The notes below the pieces were generated by a model. The model made no database searches. It worked only from the letters and a program-made list of their open reading frames with translations, and had not been told where the DNA came from. Position numbers and translations under genes: made by a program. 60,980 bases of DNA from positions 1 through 60,980 of the forward strand of contig JAEZCO010000072.1 in NCBI GenBank assembly GCA_023433505.1, written 5' to 3'. Shown here in pieces: positions 25,787-35,300 of the stretch. Within the stretch, counting starts at the first letter, position 1; each line of letters starts with the position of its first letter. This DNA is from Bacillota bacterium. GTDB taxonomy: Bacteria; Bacillota; Clostridia; Acetivibrionales; DTU013.

Positions 25787-26980
25787 TTACAGTGAACGGG
25801 TGTCAATAATTTCAACCATGATATCTTCCTTATTGGCATCATAAGCCACGATCAGCTTGTTTTCTTCAACCAGGCAGCAGGGATACTGGTGTCCGTTGAT
25901 TTTCAGAAGACCCTTTCTGCGCATGACCGCCGGGCTGTCGTTGATCATGTAAACCTTGTCGAAACTGTACCCGTCCTCGCTGATGAGCAGGCAGAGCGGA
26001 ATCCTGTCAAGCAGGTTGCCTATTGTGTTGTTGACGATATAATACCTTCCGTCCGACAATCTTCCCGCGTAAATCCTGCTCATGGAATCCGGTATGTCTG
26101 AAAGTACGGGTACAGACCAGGTTCTGCCGTTATCCTCACTGTAATTCACATACATACGGCAGGATGCCCCCTCATCTCTCCAGAAGACGATGATACGGCC
26201 ATCGTCAGTCTGGTACCAGGTAGATTCCCCATAAGGGAACCATGCGCCTTCCGGCTCCGGCACATGAATGAATTCCGGGGTTTCGCAGATATTGTCACCC
26301 GGCCAGAGAAGGATTGCAGGCCCCTCGTTTTTTGTATTGCACACACACATCAGCCTTCCCTCGGCTGTCAGCCGGGGTGCCTCAAAAATCCACTTGATTC
26401 TGGTGCCATAGGAAAATGCCTTTTCCCAGCTGCGACCGTCCGTTGATTGGTAAACATCCATATAGGCGGTTTCCGGATTGATTCTTCTCATCCCTGTAAC
26501 CGTCTCGTCATGGATTGTCTCTTCCGTCATTATAACGATATAAAGAATGTCATTGGTAGAGTACATCGCTACGCAATTATGCGCCCATTCCGCGCCCTCG
26601 GCCGTATCCAGCACCACCGAAGGCTCCGACCAGTTCATGCAGTCCTCCGACTCGGCTATCAGTACGCGCTGCCCGGCATCTTCCTCATTTCTGAAGCCAT
26701 TGCTCCATGCATAATAATAGCTGCCCTTGAATTTCGCTATTTGATTGTGATGATTATAGGAGCCGTTGAACTCATTTCCGTAATAAACAATTCTCCGTTT
26801 GGAAGCTTTTATATGCGGAATGATGGCGGGTTCCGCCCCCTTTGTCCCATGGTCGTCATCCTTCATCAAGCATTCAAAAAGGCCGAAATTCCTTCTCCAA
26901 AAATATTCACGCAGCATTTCAGAGGCTTTGGGCCCAAGCATTTTTACCTCATTCCGTGCCGTAATTTTCAATTTTTCCAT
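25787..26980 (-). CDS. Second BNR-type beta-propeller protein, cytoplasmic
   Basis: 397 residues from MEKLKITARNE; GGGGGAG 9 bases upstream decides this start over an in-frame ATG at 26998 that overlaps it. Asp-box-like repeats are fewer and weaker (STDGRSWEK, SEDNGRTWS, SEDGYSFD), and HHNQIAKFKGSYYYAWSNG and RDEGASCRMYVNYS are aromatic-rich blade sequences. No signal peptide. It is distantly related to the neighbouring propeller at best. It probably acts on the same imported glycan; the activity is unknown. Confidence 0.72.
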   Translation of the reverse strand: MEKLKITARNEVKMLGPKASEMLREYFWRRNFGLFECLMKDDDHGTKGAEPAIIPHIKASKRRIVYYGNEFNGSYNHHNQIAKFKGSYYYAWSNGFRNEEDAGQRVLIAESEDCMNWSEPSVVLDTAEGAEWAHNCVAMYSTNDILYIVIMTEETIHDETVTGMRRINPETAYMDVYQSTDGRSWEKAFSYGTRIKWIFEAPRLTAEGRLMCVCNTKNEGPAILLWPGDNICETPEFIHVPEPEGAWFPYGESTWYQTDDGRIIVFWRDEGASCRMYVNYSEDNGRTWSVPVLSDIPDSMSRIYAGRLSDGRYYIVNNTIGNLLDRIPLCLLISEDGYSFDKVYMINDSPAVMRRKGLLKINGHQYPCCLVEENKLIVAYDANKEDIMVEIIDTRSL

Positions 26981-27127
26981 TGTTATTATCTCCCCCATTA
27001 TCAGGTTATACTACATTTTCACACACACTAATTTTATCCGGCATATACTGCGGCCAATGCTCAAAGGACGGGTGCATTCGCAAAGCTTTATCCGCTCGAA
27101 TACCCCGCCCTTCGAATCAGTCCGCCA

Positions 27128-28876
27128 TTACTTTACAAACTTGTCGTAGACTCCTTTGTTCTTTGCAACCGCTTCCGAGAATGCCTTTGCATAATCATCA
27201 CAGCCGGCTGCCTTCACTTCGCTTACGAATTTATCCCATTCCTTGTCAACATCCTTCTGTCCTACAAGGAATGCCGCATAATACTTCTTCTTGATTTCTT
27301 CAACTTTCGCCTTGACAGCTTTCTGCTCATCCGTCATCGTACTCGTACTCAAAAATTCATAGAGCGGCATCTTATCCACTGCATCCTGGAACGGCTGTCC
27401 GACCTTTGCGCAGTAATCGCCGATCTCACCTGACGGAAGAACGCTTTTCAGGATAAGATTAGTGGAGTTGTTTGCTGCTTCGGAGATGGTTGCATATTTT
27501 TCGAAATGGTAGTAGCCCTGTCCTGTCAAATCGCTGAAGGGAGTCCACTCAAAGCGTGTGGTTTCACCCGGCAGGTAGATCTGTACTTCCTTGAAGAACT
27601 CATCCTTGTTGACATTCTTGGTCCCGTCGGCATTCTTTGTATAATGCACGCCCTCGATACCATACCACTTCAGATCCTGTCCTTCGTCGGAAAGCATGTA
27701 GTTGAGCAACTCAAGCGCTCTTTCAGGATTCTTCGAGTTTCCGTAAATTACAGTATTGGTCGCTGCTACGTCTGCAATGGGAAGACGGATATTTGCAATT
27801 CCGTTGGGTCCTTTCATCGGAGCTTCGTCCGCCATGATGTCAACACCGATTTTCGCACTCGGGTTCACCTTCAGCATTTCATTATAAAGGTCTCCGATTG
27901 ACATTCCCTGGTAACCGGGGCCATTGGAGATGAAGGTTGCATATTTGCCGTTAATGAATTTTTCTCTGACAACTGCAACCGTATCATTTGTAATAACCTG
28001 CTTGTCTATGATGCCTTCCTTATAAAGCGTCTGGAGAAGCTTCCACTGCTGTTTTGCGGTATCGGTGGTTGAAGTGTCGATAAAGTTTCCGTTTCCGTCG
28101 GGTATGAGTTCAAGAATGTCTACACCATAAGTACGGAAGAATATAGGTGAAATGAGACCGATCAGGTTGCCTTTGTCAACACGCATTCCAAGAGGAATTA
28201 CATTGGGTTTCTTTGCTTTTATTTCACGAAGCATTGCAACATATTCGTCAACGGTTGCAGGCAGCTTCAGTCCCAGCTCATTGATAACCTTGCCGTTATA
28301 TGCCACGCCGCCGGCCCAGGGATTGATCAACTGAGAAATGGACCAGATGGCAAAGGTCTTCTCCGAATCACCGAATTTAAACTGGTTGATCAGCTTGTAC
28401 ATCGGATCGTTAAAAAGCTTGTTCAGTACAGGATACTTTCCGGGATTTTTCGCAACGGCCGAGCCCATATCAAAGAGAAGGCTTTCTTTCTCGGCATTTG
28501 CCGTAAAGTTGGGTTCCAGACCGTCGTCAATAATATCGGGAGCTTCGCCGGAAGACAGGTAAAGATTCAGCTTTTCATGGTAGGTTGCCGTATCTCCGGG
28601 ATTCACAATCTTCAAGTGGATATTGAACTTTTCTTCAATATACTTTTTGATCCGGTCGTTTTTCATTCCGTCAACATTGTCAACATTGATGTCAAACTGC
28701 ATCATGGTCAGCTCAACCAGGGGCTTTTTCTCAGCCGTTGCCGATGTCTGCTGCGCAGCTGCAGTCGTACCAGCCGTTTCCTTCGTTCCGCCGGAAGAAC
28801 CGCAGCCTGCAAGCAAAGTTAATGCCAGCAGTATGCATAAGACGGTACTCAGCAGCTTTTTCATGTTCACTTTCAT
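27128..28876 (-). CDS. Extracellular solute-binding lipoprotein of a sugar ABC importer (LplA type)
   Basis: 582 residues. The signal peptide ends in the lipobox LLAGCGSSGG, so Cys25 is lipidated and the protein is anchored outside the membrane. AAGGAGGG lies 8 bases before ATG 28876. Length and blocks such as GEAPDIIDDG and NPERALELLNYMLSDEGQDLKWYG are typical of the large LplA/YtcQ group that binds oligosaccharides. It follows two permease genes. No ATPase gene is nearby; these systems commonly borrow a shared MsmX-type ATPase. Confidence 0.92.
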   Translation of the reverse strand: MKVNMKKLLSTVLCILLALTLLAGCGSSGGTKETAGTTAAAQQTSATAEKKPLVELTMMQFDINVDNVDGMKNDRIKKYIEEKFNIHLKIVNPGDTATYHEKLNLYLSSGEAPDIIDDGLEPNFTANAEKESLLFDMGSAVAKNPGKYPVLNKLFNDPMYKLINQFKFGDSEKTFAIWSISQLINPWAGGVAYNGKVINELGLKLPATVDEYVAMLREIKAKKPNVIPLGMRVDKGNLIGLISPIFFRTYGVDILELIPDGNGNFIDTSTTDTAKQQWKLLQTLYKEGIIDKQVITNDTVAVVREKFINGKYATFISNGPGYQGMSIGDLYNEMLKVNPSAKIGVDIMADEAPMKGPNGIANIRLPIADVAATNTVIYGNSKNPERALELLNYMLSDEGQDLKWYGIEGVHYTKNADGTKNVNKDEFFKEVQIYLPGETTRFEWTPFSDLTGQGYYHFEKYATISEAANNSTNLILKSVLPSGEIGDYCAKVGQPFQDAVDKMPLYEFLSTSTMTDEQKAVKAKVEEIKKKYYAAFLVGQKDVDKEWDKFVSEVKAAGCDDYAKAFSEAVAKNKGVYDKFVK

Positions 28877-28962
28877 AAAATTACCCTCCTTGAATTATTA
28901 TACTATATACGCATAAGGCTATAAAGCCTAAGTGCTTCGGAATTTGGCAGCCGGGCGCGGAA

Positions 28963-29874
28963 TCAGCCTTTTACGGCACCGATCATGATTCCTTTTACAA
29001 AGTACCTCTGCAGGAACGGATATACGATGATAATCGGCAGCATCGCCAGAATAATTGTTGTCATCTTCAGCGGCAGCGGCGGAAGATACCCGAATTTATT
29101 GAGCATGGCAAGGCTGTTTCCCTTTACGGCATTCGGATCGGTGAGCAGTTTTCTGAGTACCTGCACCACCGGACGGAGCTCGGGGCTTTCACAATAAACC
29201 AGGTAGGTATACCAATCGTTCCATTGTGCTACCGCATCAAACAGGAAAACGGTAGCAATGGTCGGTTTTGAAATCGGGATAATAATTTTAAAGAACATAT
29301 ATATTGCATTCGCCCCGTCAATGGATGCCGCCTCTTCAAGCTCCTGAGGCACGGTATAGATGAAAAAGCTGCGCATGATCACGAAGTTGCCTACACTCAT
29401 CAAAAGAGGAACACTCAAAGCCCATAGGGTATCATACATATGAAGATTTCTAATCAGCAAAAATGTGGGGACCAGACCGCCGCTGAAGAACATGGTGAAT
29501 ATAACGTAAAAGTTGATTGCTTTCATTCCCTTTATGTGTTCCTTGGAAACTGCGTATGCCATCATCGCAGTAAGGATGACCGATGCAGATGCGCCAAACA
29601 GTGTTTTAAAAAACGAAACGGATAATGCCCTTTTAAAAGCGCCGCCTGTAATAATGCTGATGTAATATTTTAATGTAGGCGGAAAAGTAGGCAGTATATT
29701 GAAGCTTACCGTGGAGAACTTTTCCGCTTCGGACAGGGAGCCTATAAAGACATACCACATGGGATAGAAGCAAACGAATGCAAAGCCTAGACAGAAGGCA
29801 TAAATAAACACATCAAAGAAATTGAAGCCCATTACCGACAGCATGGAGGATTTCCGCAATCCGATCCTAGTCAT
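28963..29874 (-). CDS. Carbohydrate ABC transporter permease (LplC type)
   Basis: 303 residues with six predicted membrane segments. The cytoplasmic loop contacting the ATPase reads LEEAASIDGANAIYMFFKII (EAA motif). The C-terminus FLQRYFVKGIMIGAVKG is characteristic of the LplC/YtcP branch. It forms the inner-membrane channel with the permease at 29891-30859 and delivers sugar bound by the lipoprotein at 27128-28876. Confidence 0.93.
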   Translation of the reverse strand: MTRIGLRKSSMLSVMGFNFFDVFIYAFCLGFAFVCFYPMWYVFIGSLSEAEKFSTVSFNILPTFPPTLKYYISIITGGAFKRALSVSFFKTLFGASASVILTAMMAYAVSKEHIKGMKAINFYVIFTMFFSGGLVPTFLLIRNLHMYDTLWALSVPLLMSVGNFVIMRSFFIYTVPQELEEAASIDGANAIYMFFKIIIPISKPTIATVFLFDAVAQWNDWYTYLVYCESPELRPVVQVLRKLLTDPNAVKGNSLAMLNKFGYLPPLPLKMTTIILAMLPIIIVYPFLQRYFVKGIMIGAVKG

Positions 29875-29890
29875 AAATTACCCTTCTCCT

Positions 29891-30859
29891 TTAAAAGATT
29901 CCTATTACATCCATTTTCTTGACAAACCTGTTTGCAATATACATGGCAGTCAGACTGATCACATTGAATATGGTACTGAGCGCCGTAGATATCTCAAACG
30001 CCCTGTCAGGCAGCTCTCCGCCGAAACCGACGCGGTACAGGTAAGTGGAAATGACATCGCCCGTATCATAAACAAGCGGGTTGTACAAATTGAATACCTG
30101 TTCAAAATTTGAGCCAAAAATATTGGCAACTTCCAGCATCAGTAAAACGGCAATTGTCGGATACAGCCTGGGCAGAGTAATATATCTGATCTTCTGGAGC
30201 CGGTTTGCGCCGTCGATTATTGCAGATTCGTACAATCCGGGATCGATACCGGCTAATGACGCTAAATATATAATCGTAGCAAAACCTGCCGATTTCAGGA
30301 TGTTTGATATTACAAGGACTGCGCGGAAATACGCAGGCTGGATCAGGAAGTATACAGATTCGCCTCCCAGAGCAACAATCACCTTATTAATTGCGCCATC
30401 CTCCGGATTCAGAAAAATGGTGATCAAACCTGCAAATACGACCCAGGATACAAAGTTTGGAAGATAAATGATGGTTTGAACCGTCCGCTTGACCTTGGTA
30501 GAAACAATTTCATTGAGCAAGAGCGAAAGGAATATAATGAAGATAAATCCGAATACGATGTTGTAGATATTGATAATGACTGTGTTTGCCAGTACCCTGT
30601 AAAAGCCTTCGTTTTTAAAAAGCGTGGTAAAGTTTTCAAGACCCACCCACGGGCTCCGCCAAATGCCCTTTGATACCTTGAAGTCCTTGAACGCTATCAG
30701 GATTCCGTACATGGGCATGTACCTGAAAACGAAGATGTACAAAAATCCTGGCAAGGCAAGCATATAAAAGAACCAATGCTTTCTGATATAAGTCAGGAAT
30801 CTATTTCTACTTCGGGGCTGCAATCCATTTTCTTCCGCCAAACCGATTCTGCCTTCCAC
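29891..30859 (-). CDS. Carbohydrate ABC transporter permease (LplB type), first gene of the import operon
   Basis: 322 residues with six membrane segments after a polar N-terminus of about 30 residues. The EAA loop reads YESAIIDGANRLQKIRYITL. The motif WRSPWVGLENFTTLF after the first segment is common in LplB-like permeases. It starts 127 bases downstream of the TATAAT of the operator-bearing promoter and is 16 bases from the next permease gene. Confidence 0.93.
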   Translation of the reverse strand: MEGRIGLAEENGLQPRSRNRFLTYIRKHWFFYMLALPGFLYIFVFRYMPMYGILIAFKDFKVSKGIWRSPWVGLENFTTLFKNEGFYRVLANTVIINIYNIVFGFIFIIFLSLLLNEIVSTKVKRTVQTIIYLPNFVSWVVFAGLITIFLNPEDGAINKVIVALGGESVYFLIQPAYFRAVLVISNILKSAGFATIIYLASLAGIDPGLYESAIIDGANRLQKIRYITLPRLYPTIAVLLMLEVANIFGSNFEQVFNLYNPLVYDTGDVISTYLYRVGFGGELPDRAFEISTALSTIFNVISLTAMYIANRFVKKMDVIGIF

Positions 30860-30985
30860 CTTTATATCTCCCCTTTTGTTATAAGTGACCCGGATAACAC
30901 ACGTCCATGTCTTTTATAAAAGTTTGCCTATTAGATTTTAAGTTTTCATAAATGCTGAGTTTGAAACGCTTTACTTGATGAGTAA

Positions 30986-31049
30986 ATTATAACAAATTCC
31001 TGAAAACCGGCTGTGTGTTATTTTTATGTTTGTGTAGCTTCTTTTTGTG
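30986..31049 (-). promoter_or_regulatory. Promoter and operator of the ABC-importer operon
   Basis: On the minus strand TATAAT at 30991-30986, proximal box AAAAATAACACAC at 31025-31013 and distal box CACAAAAAGA at 31049-31040. Box order, spacing between boxes (21 bases between A-runs) and distance to TATAAT equal those of the promoter at 20565-20628. There is no recognisable -35 box, which fits activation by an AraC-type regulator. Confidence 0.75.
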
Positions 31050-31084
31050 CATTTTTTAGTTATCCGGCAAAGATAGCATGTACA

Positions 31085-31101
31085 GGCGATCATTGATCGC
31101 C
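31085..31101. repeat. Second copy of the 17-bp dispersed palindrome
   Basis: GGCGATCATTGATCGCC is identical to 12622-12638. It lies 7 bases after the stop of the acetyltransferase gene and before the ABC promoter. No T-run follows, so it is a dispersed repeat rather than a classic terminator. Confidence 0.8.
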
Positions 31102-31108
31102 CTGCTGC

Positions 31109-32026
31109 TTATTTGTACATCAAACCGGGGTCTATACAGGACCAGAAGGTTTCAACAAGCCTGCCCGCACCATCCGGCAGGTCTCCGGTAAATATGGAAA
31201 CTCCGGAAGCCAGCCTGGTGGGTTCTTCTGAGCTTTCATCCTGGAAAAACAGATCCGGATGTAAAGGATAGTTATCAATAATAAAGTGAATCAGATCCCG
31301 CATTTTAAAGGTTCGTATCACTGCATTCCCGATGGAACCGATCGTGACCAGGGACGCCTCTTCAAGCATTTTGCCGATTTTGTCAAAGTCGTGGGGATGC
31401 TCATAATAGCTGCCCGAGCTGTTCGGCTTCGGCTGGTAGTCCGTCATCACCCTTTCCTCCAAAATACCGTCAGGCCTTTTAAGGCGCACCTTTCTTTCAA
31501 TGGTGTGTCTGCAGGGAACTTTTACGAGATATTCTCCGAAATGGTGGCTCGTACAGGAAACATAGGTGAGACCGGCCATCACAATTCTTGTGTCCAGCCC
31601 CAGCATCCTGCCGAAGGAGCTTAACATATCAAATACCGGAAGTTCAAGGTCCACTCCCGTAATGAAGCCGGCATTGGGACCAACGGCAGAAAAGCTATGC
31701 CTGTAAGCAGCGCTCCGCAAAGCACCCGGAAGCTTGCGGATTGCTTCACTGATGGCACCCATCTCCGATTTGTCCTTCACAGGGTCAATGACCGGGTATT
31801 CTTCCGTTTCATGAATAAAGGTAAAGGCAGGCGCAACAACTGTACCATCCGTCCCAACCGCTTCAATCAGCGCTTCTGCAATGGTATGTGCACCGCCCTC
31901 GACAAAACCGAAGGGCCTTAATGCTGAATGGATCAGAACAGTTTCTCCGGGTTTTATCCCCGAACGGATAAACCCCTCCAGGGCCTGTGCCTTATTGACG
32001 GAATTGGTTTGATTGATTGGGTTCAT
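31109..32026 (-). CDS. AAC(3)-family N-acetyltransferase
   Basis: 305 residues from MNPINQTNS; AAGGAG is 10 bases upstream. The longer TTG frame includes the ribosome binding site and is rejected. The family signature near the start reads VLIHSALRPFGFVEGGA, followed by TVVAPAFTF and the mid-protein HSFSAVGPNAGFITG with the conserved His. These enzymes acetylate an amino group using acetyl-CoA. Although the family is named for aminoglycoside resistance, many members act on amino sugars in metabolism. Next to three sugar aminotransferases this seems the likelier role here. It has its own tandem promoters. Confidence 0.85.
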   Translation of the reverse strand: MNPINQTNSVNKAQALEGFIRSGIKPGETVLIHSALRPFGFVEGGAHTIAEALIEAVGTDGTVVAPAFTFIHETEEYPVIDPVKDKSEMGAISEAIRKLPGALRSAAYRHSFSAVGPNAGFITGVDLELPVFDMLSSFGRMLGLDTRIVMAGLTYVSCTSHHFGEYLVKVPCRHTIERKVRLKRPDGILEERVMTDYQPKPNSSGSYYEHPHDFDKIGKMLEEASLVTIGSIGNAVIRTFKMRDLIHFIIDNYPLHPDLFFQDESSEEPTRLASGVSIFTGDLPDGAGRLVETFWSCIDPGLMYK

Positions 32027-32048
32027 TTTTTCAACACTCCTTGACAAT

Positions 32049-32154
32049 TTTATAGATGGAAATAAACATCCTTGTCAAGTAAAGCATTTAATAGATTCAT
32101 TTATTTTTTCAGAACTCAGCACTTCAATTATAGCATGCCTGAAAGATATGTCAA
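32049..32154 (-). promoter_or_regulatory. Two tandem promoters of the AAC(3)-family gene
   Basis: The distal promoter has perfect boxes TTGACA (32154-32149) and TATAAT (32132-32127) with 16 bases between. The proximal one has TTGACA (32078-32073) and TATAAA (32054-32049) with 18 bases between. Both point at the start at 32026. Two near-consensus promoters suggest strong constitutive expression. Confidence 0.75.
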
Positions 32155-32185
32155 CAATGTGCTGCTTCCAGCTTTCTAAAGGTCA

Positions 32186-32222
32186 AAAAAAGAGAAGCTT
32201 CCTGTGAAAGCCTCTCTTTTTT
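32186..32222. terminator. Terminator-like hairpin next to the tRNA fragment
   Basis: AAAGAGA-A-GCTT pairs with AAGC-C-TCTCTTT, one mismatch, with A-runs before and T-runs after, so it could act in both directions. It lies just beyond the 3' side of the tRNA-Lys fragment and may be the original terminator of the tRNA gene before the island came between them. Confidence 0.65.
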
Positions 32223-32240
32223 CTGCTGTTTCTTTGGGGG

Positions 32241-32279
32241 GCCATCCGCGACTCGAACGCGGGACCCTTTGATTAAAAG
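32241..32279 (-). repeat. Truncated tRNA-Lys copy (putative attachment site)
   Basis: 39 bases identical to the T-arm, variable loop, 3' side of the anticodon stem and part of the acceptor stem of the tRNA-Lys at 50957-51032. The minus strand continues GGCCCCCCA, against GGCTCACCA in the intact gene. ATGGCCC would pair perfectly with the intact gene's 5' GGGCCAT, whereas the intact gene has a G-U pair there. The D-arm and the anticodon triplet's 5' stem are missing, so no tRNA can be made. Confidence 0.85.
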
Positions 32280-32398
32280 ATATATTTCTCTTTAAGGTTC
32301 ACTTTATCCCATGAAAGTGCAAATAATTCACCGCGTCTCAATCCTGTTGCAAGATCAAGCAAAAATAATGCTCCCAATCTTTCCTCCTGTATTAGTGA
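32273..32398 (-). pseudogene. Tyrosine recombinase (integrase) fragment
   Basis: A 41-codon open frame, too short for a routine ORF call, reads IQEERLGALFLLDLATG and then LRRGELFALSWDKVNLKEKY. The block TGLRRGE-L-AL-W is the hallmark of the first catalytic Arg motif of phage-type integrases. The N-terminal DNA-binding part and the later H-x-x-R and Tyr motifs are missing. The stop codon is supplied by the tRNA fragment, so the break lies at 32279-32280. On the other side it overlaps the end of the GH16 gene (32392). It is a dead remnant of the enzyme that may have moved the island. Confidence 0.75.
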
Positions 32399-35300
32399 TC
32401 GGGCGTGGGGCTAGTAGCAGGTGTGGGTGTAGGCTTAGGAGCAGACGGCAAAGCTGGAACATCCAACTGCGCCGACATATCCGATTCTACCCATTCGTTG
32501 ACAGCGGAAACTTTGAAGCTACTTGCGGTTACTGAAGCCATACTACCGGTATCGTAGTAATTGCAGCCTGTTACAGTACCGATTCTGCTCCAGGTACCGT
32601 CATCAACAGAACGCTTGTAAACATTGTATTTCGTCGAATGCTGTACCTCATCCCAGTTCAGTCGGATGTTTCCGGACTCTGCAGTATCTGCCCGGAGATT
32701 CTGCGGAGCATCGGGAATTTTAATAAAGATAGCCGCATCTGCTCTGGTATATACCGTATTAAATGCACTTGACCTATCATCAATCGCTGTCAATGTCAGG
32801 TTACCGTTTGTTCCTGCAGTGAAGTTGTATTGACCCAGACTGACGAATTTTTGTCCCGCATACATTGAACCGATATATACATCGGTGGACTGGTTTCCCT
32901 GATGAATGGTATATTTGACCCTATCTGCCGTATTCAGCGAAATACCGGGATTCCAGACGGCTACCTCATACTTGCCTGCGTCCGTTATATCAGGAGTCCA
33001 GGTTACGGAGTCACCTGCATTTCGAGTCGCTCTGGTTGCACGTTTGCTGCCGCCGTTCTCATATCCCTGAAGATCTGCTCCGCTATGTGCGCCATAGGTT
33101 AAAGGACTTACGGTGTAAGGGTATGAATTATAATCATAGCCCCAATTTCCCGACTCGGTATAACCGCTGCCGGAGGGGCCGACCACAATCGCGCCGTCCG
33201 GGACTTTTACGCCATCATACGCTTTTGCATAATACCTGACATAATCAAAGGTCACTTCTCCGGGAAGCCGGCTATCATTAATGGGAGTAGCGCCGACCTT
33301 CATTGCCAGACTTGTCAGCCACAGGTTTTGCGGCAGGCTCGGACCGGGTCTTAACCTGAAGCCGATCATCTTTCCGTCCACAAAGAATTTTACTCTGTCC
33401 GGTGTCCATTCAAAGCCGTAAGTATGATAGCCGTCTGAGGTATCGACATCATGATAATACATCGGGCCGGTACTGTACTGCTCAGGATAATAATAGTGCG
33501 AGGCTGTAGGAACATAAATATCCGGCTCCTGTGAATCCACCTCAAATCCGTCGATTTCCAGCACAGGTGGAATTTCATTCGCTCCATAGATCCAGAAAGA
33601 TGAATGAAACCCGCTGTATCCCCAAAGCTTCGCTCTTGTTTCATAATAGCCATACCCCAGTCCCATTTTTGAAATAAGCCCGCCGCAGGAGTATTGGTAT
33701 GTATTGCCGTCTTTTCCAACCGTCGTTTCTTTCTTCAGTGCAATATGCATCATCCCATCGCTGACCGAAATATTTTCCCGCCTGTTATTCCCCTCAAATC
33801 TGGGTAAATCACGGTAGTCCCATTTATCAGTGTCCACAGTGGCCTCGTTAAACTCATCCGACCATGATAACTGAAACTGACTGTCATCCAAAGGGCTTGT
33901 CAACAAATCCAATACGTAGTCCATGGATTTAGTGCCGTCAGCAGAAACTGCCCTAACTGTTACTGTTCTGCCACCCTCAACAAAAGAATCGGGGTCAATC
34001 TCTTTTGATACAGCTTCCACACCATCAATATAAACCTTCTGGCCATCGCATGCTTTTTGAATATTTAAGGTACCGCACTGCAGCATCTGCACCGTATAGT
34101 CCCCGGTCAGCGGATGAAAGTCCAGGCTGCTTCCGGTGATTGTAATATTGGAGAGTCTCTCATAATCTCCGTCATACTGCCAGGGTAATCCGGCCCCACT
34201 TCCATAAACATCGAAGGAATACAAGCCGCCCCAAACTTTGATTCTGTTCTTCTCTGCATAGAACCGCACATACCTTGCAGTCACCTCGTTGAAGTCAGCT
34301 ACTTCCAGACAGGTGTTGACCGTCATATTCGAAATCGGGTCAAATTCCTGCCCTTGTCTTGTATCCGGAGGAGTCGATTTAACAAATGCATCCTTCCAGT
34401 TAACTCCATCGTCGGAATACTGTATTTTGTAATTAGCATAAATTTCATTTTTGAACATTTTCATAACCGCTTTATCAAAGCTGGTCCTTCTGCCTAAGTC
34501 CACCTCCAGCCATAGGAATTTATTTGCGTCAAGGGACAGGTTTCTCCACACTGTTTTTGATTCTCCGTCCAATGCACTTTGGGGAGGAGTTTTAACATAA
34601 TATTGAGATGCGGCCGCAGGCATATTCAAAGTCAGACTGTTCCTTGCCGTACCTGCAATAGGAGCTGACAGTGAGGATTCTCCCGCCGGGTTTACCCCTG
34701 CGATCTTGTAATAATACGTTAAATTTGCTTGTACACTCGTATCCGTGTATATGCTTTCCGTCCCTGCATACACAGAAACATACGGTCCGTCAGGCCCCAA
34801 TGCCCTATACAGCTTGTAACTATCCGCTCCGTTTGAACCGTTCCATAGCATTTGAATTTCAGCATTACTGGTAAACGCCGGCTCAAGGCCCATTGGAGTA
34901 CCCGGTATATTTTTACACTGAAATTGTCTGACCGCTGTTTGGCCATAGGCAACACCGGTAATTTCATAGGCGACATCACCGAACTCACTGGATTTGCTGA
35001 CAAAGACGGGAATATCAAAATAATTTATTCCGTTTTCCACCCTGTCCGGCGTACCTCCAAGCACCAGGCTTTCAGGTGAAACAAAAAGTTTCGTCCCATT
35101 GCCGTATGCTGAAAATGTAACATTTTTACCTGCCAGCTCGCCAAGATTATTTCCGTATACCGAAGCCGTAATGGTAAAAGAATCTTCATTGACTGCCATA
35201 TCTTCTGCGAATTTGATATACAAGGGAGGGGCCATGGTTGTCGCATTAACCGGCCCATATTGCGAAGACTCCACCTCGGAATCATTAGCGCTGACCTTAT

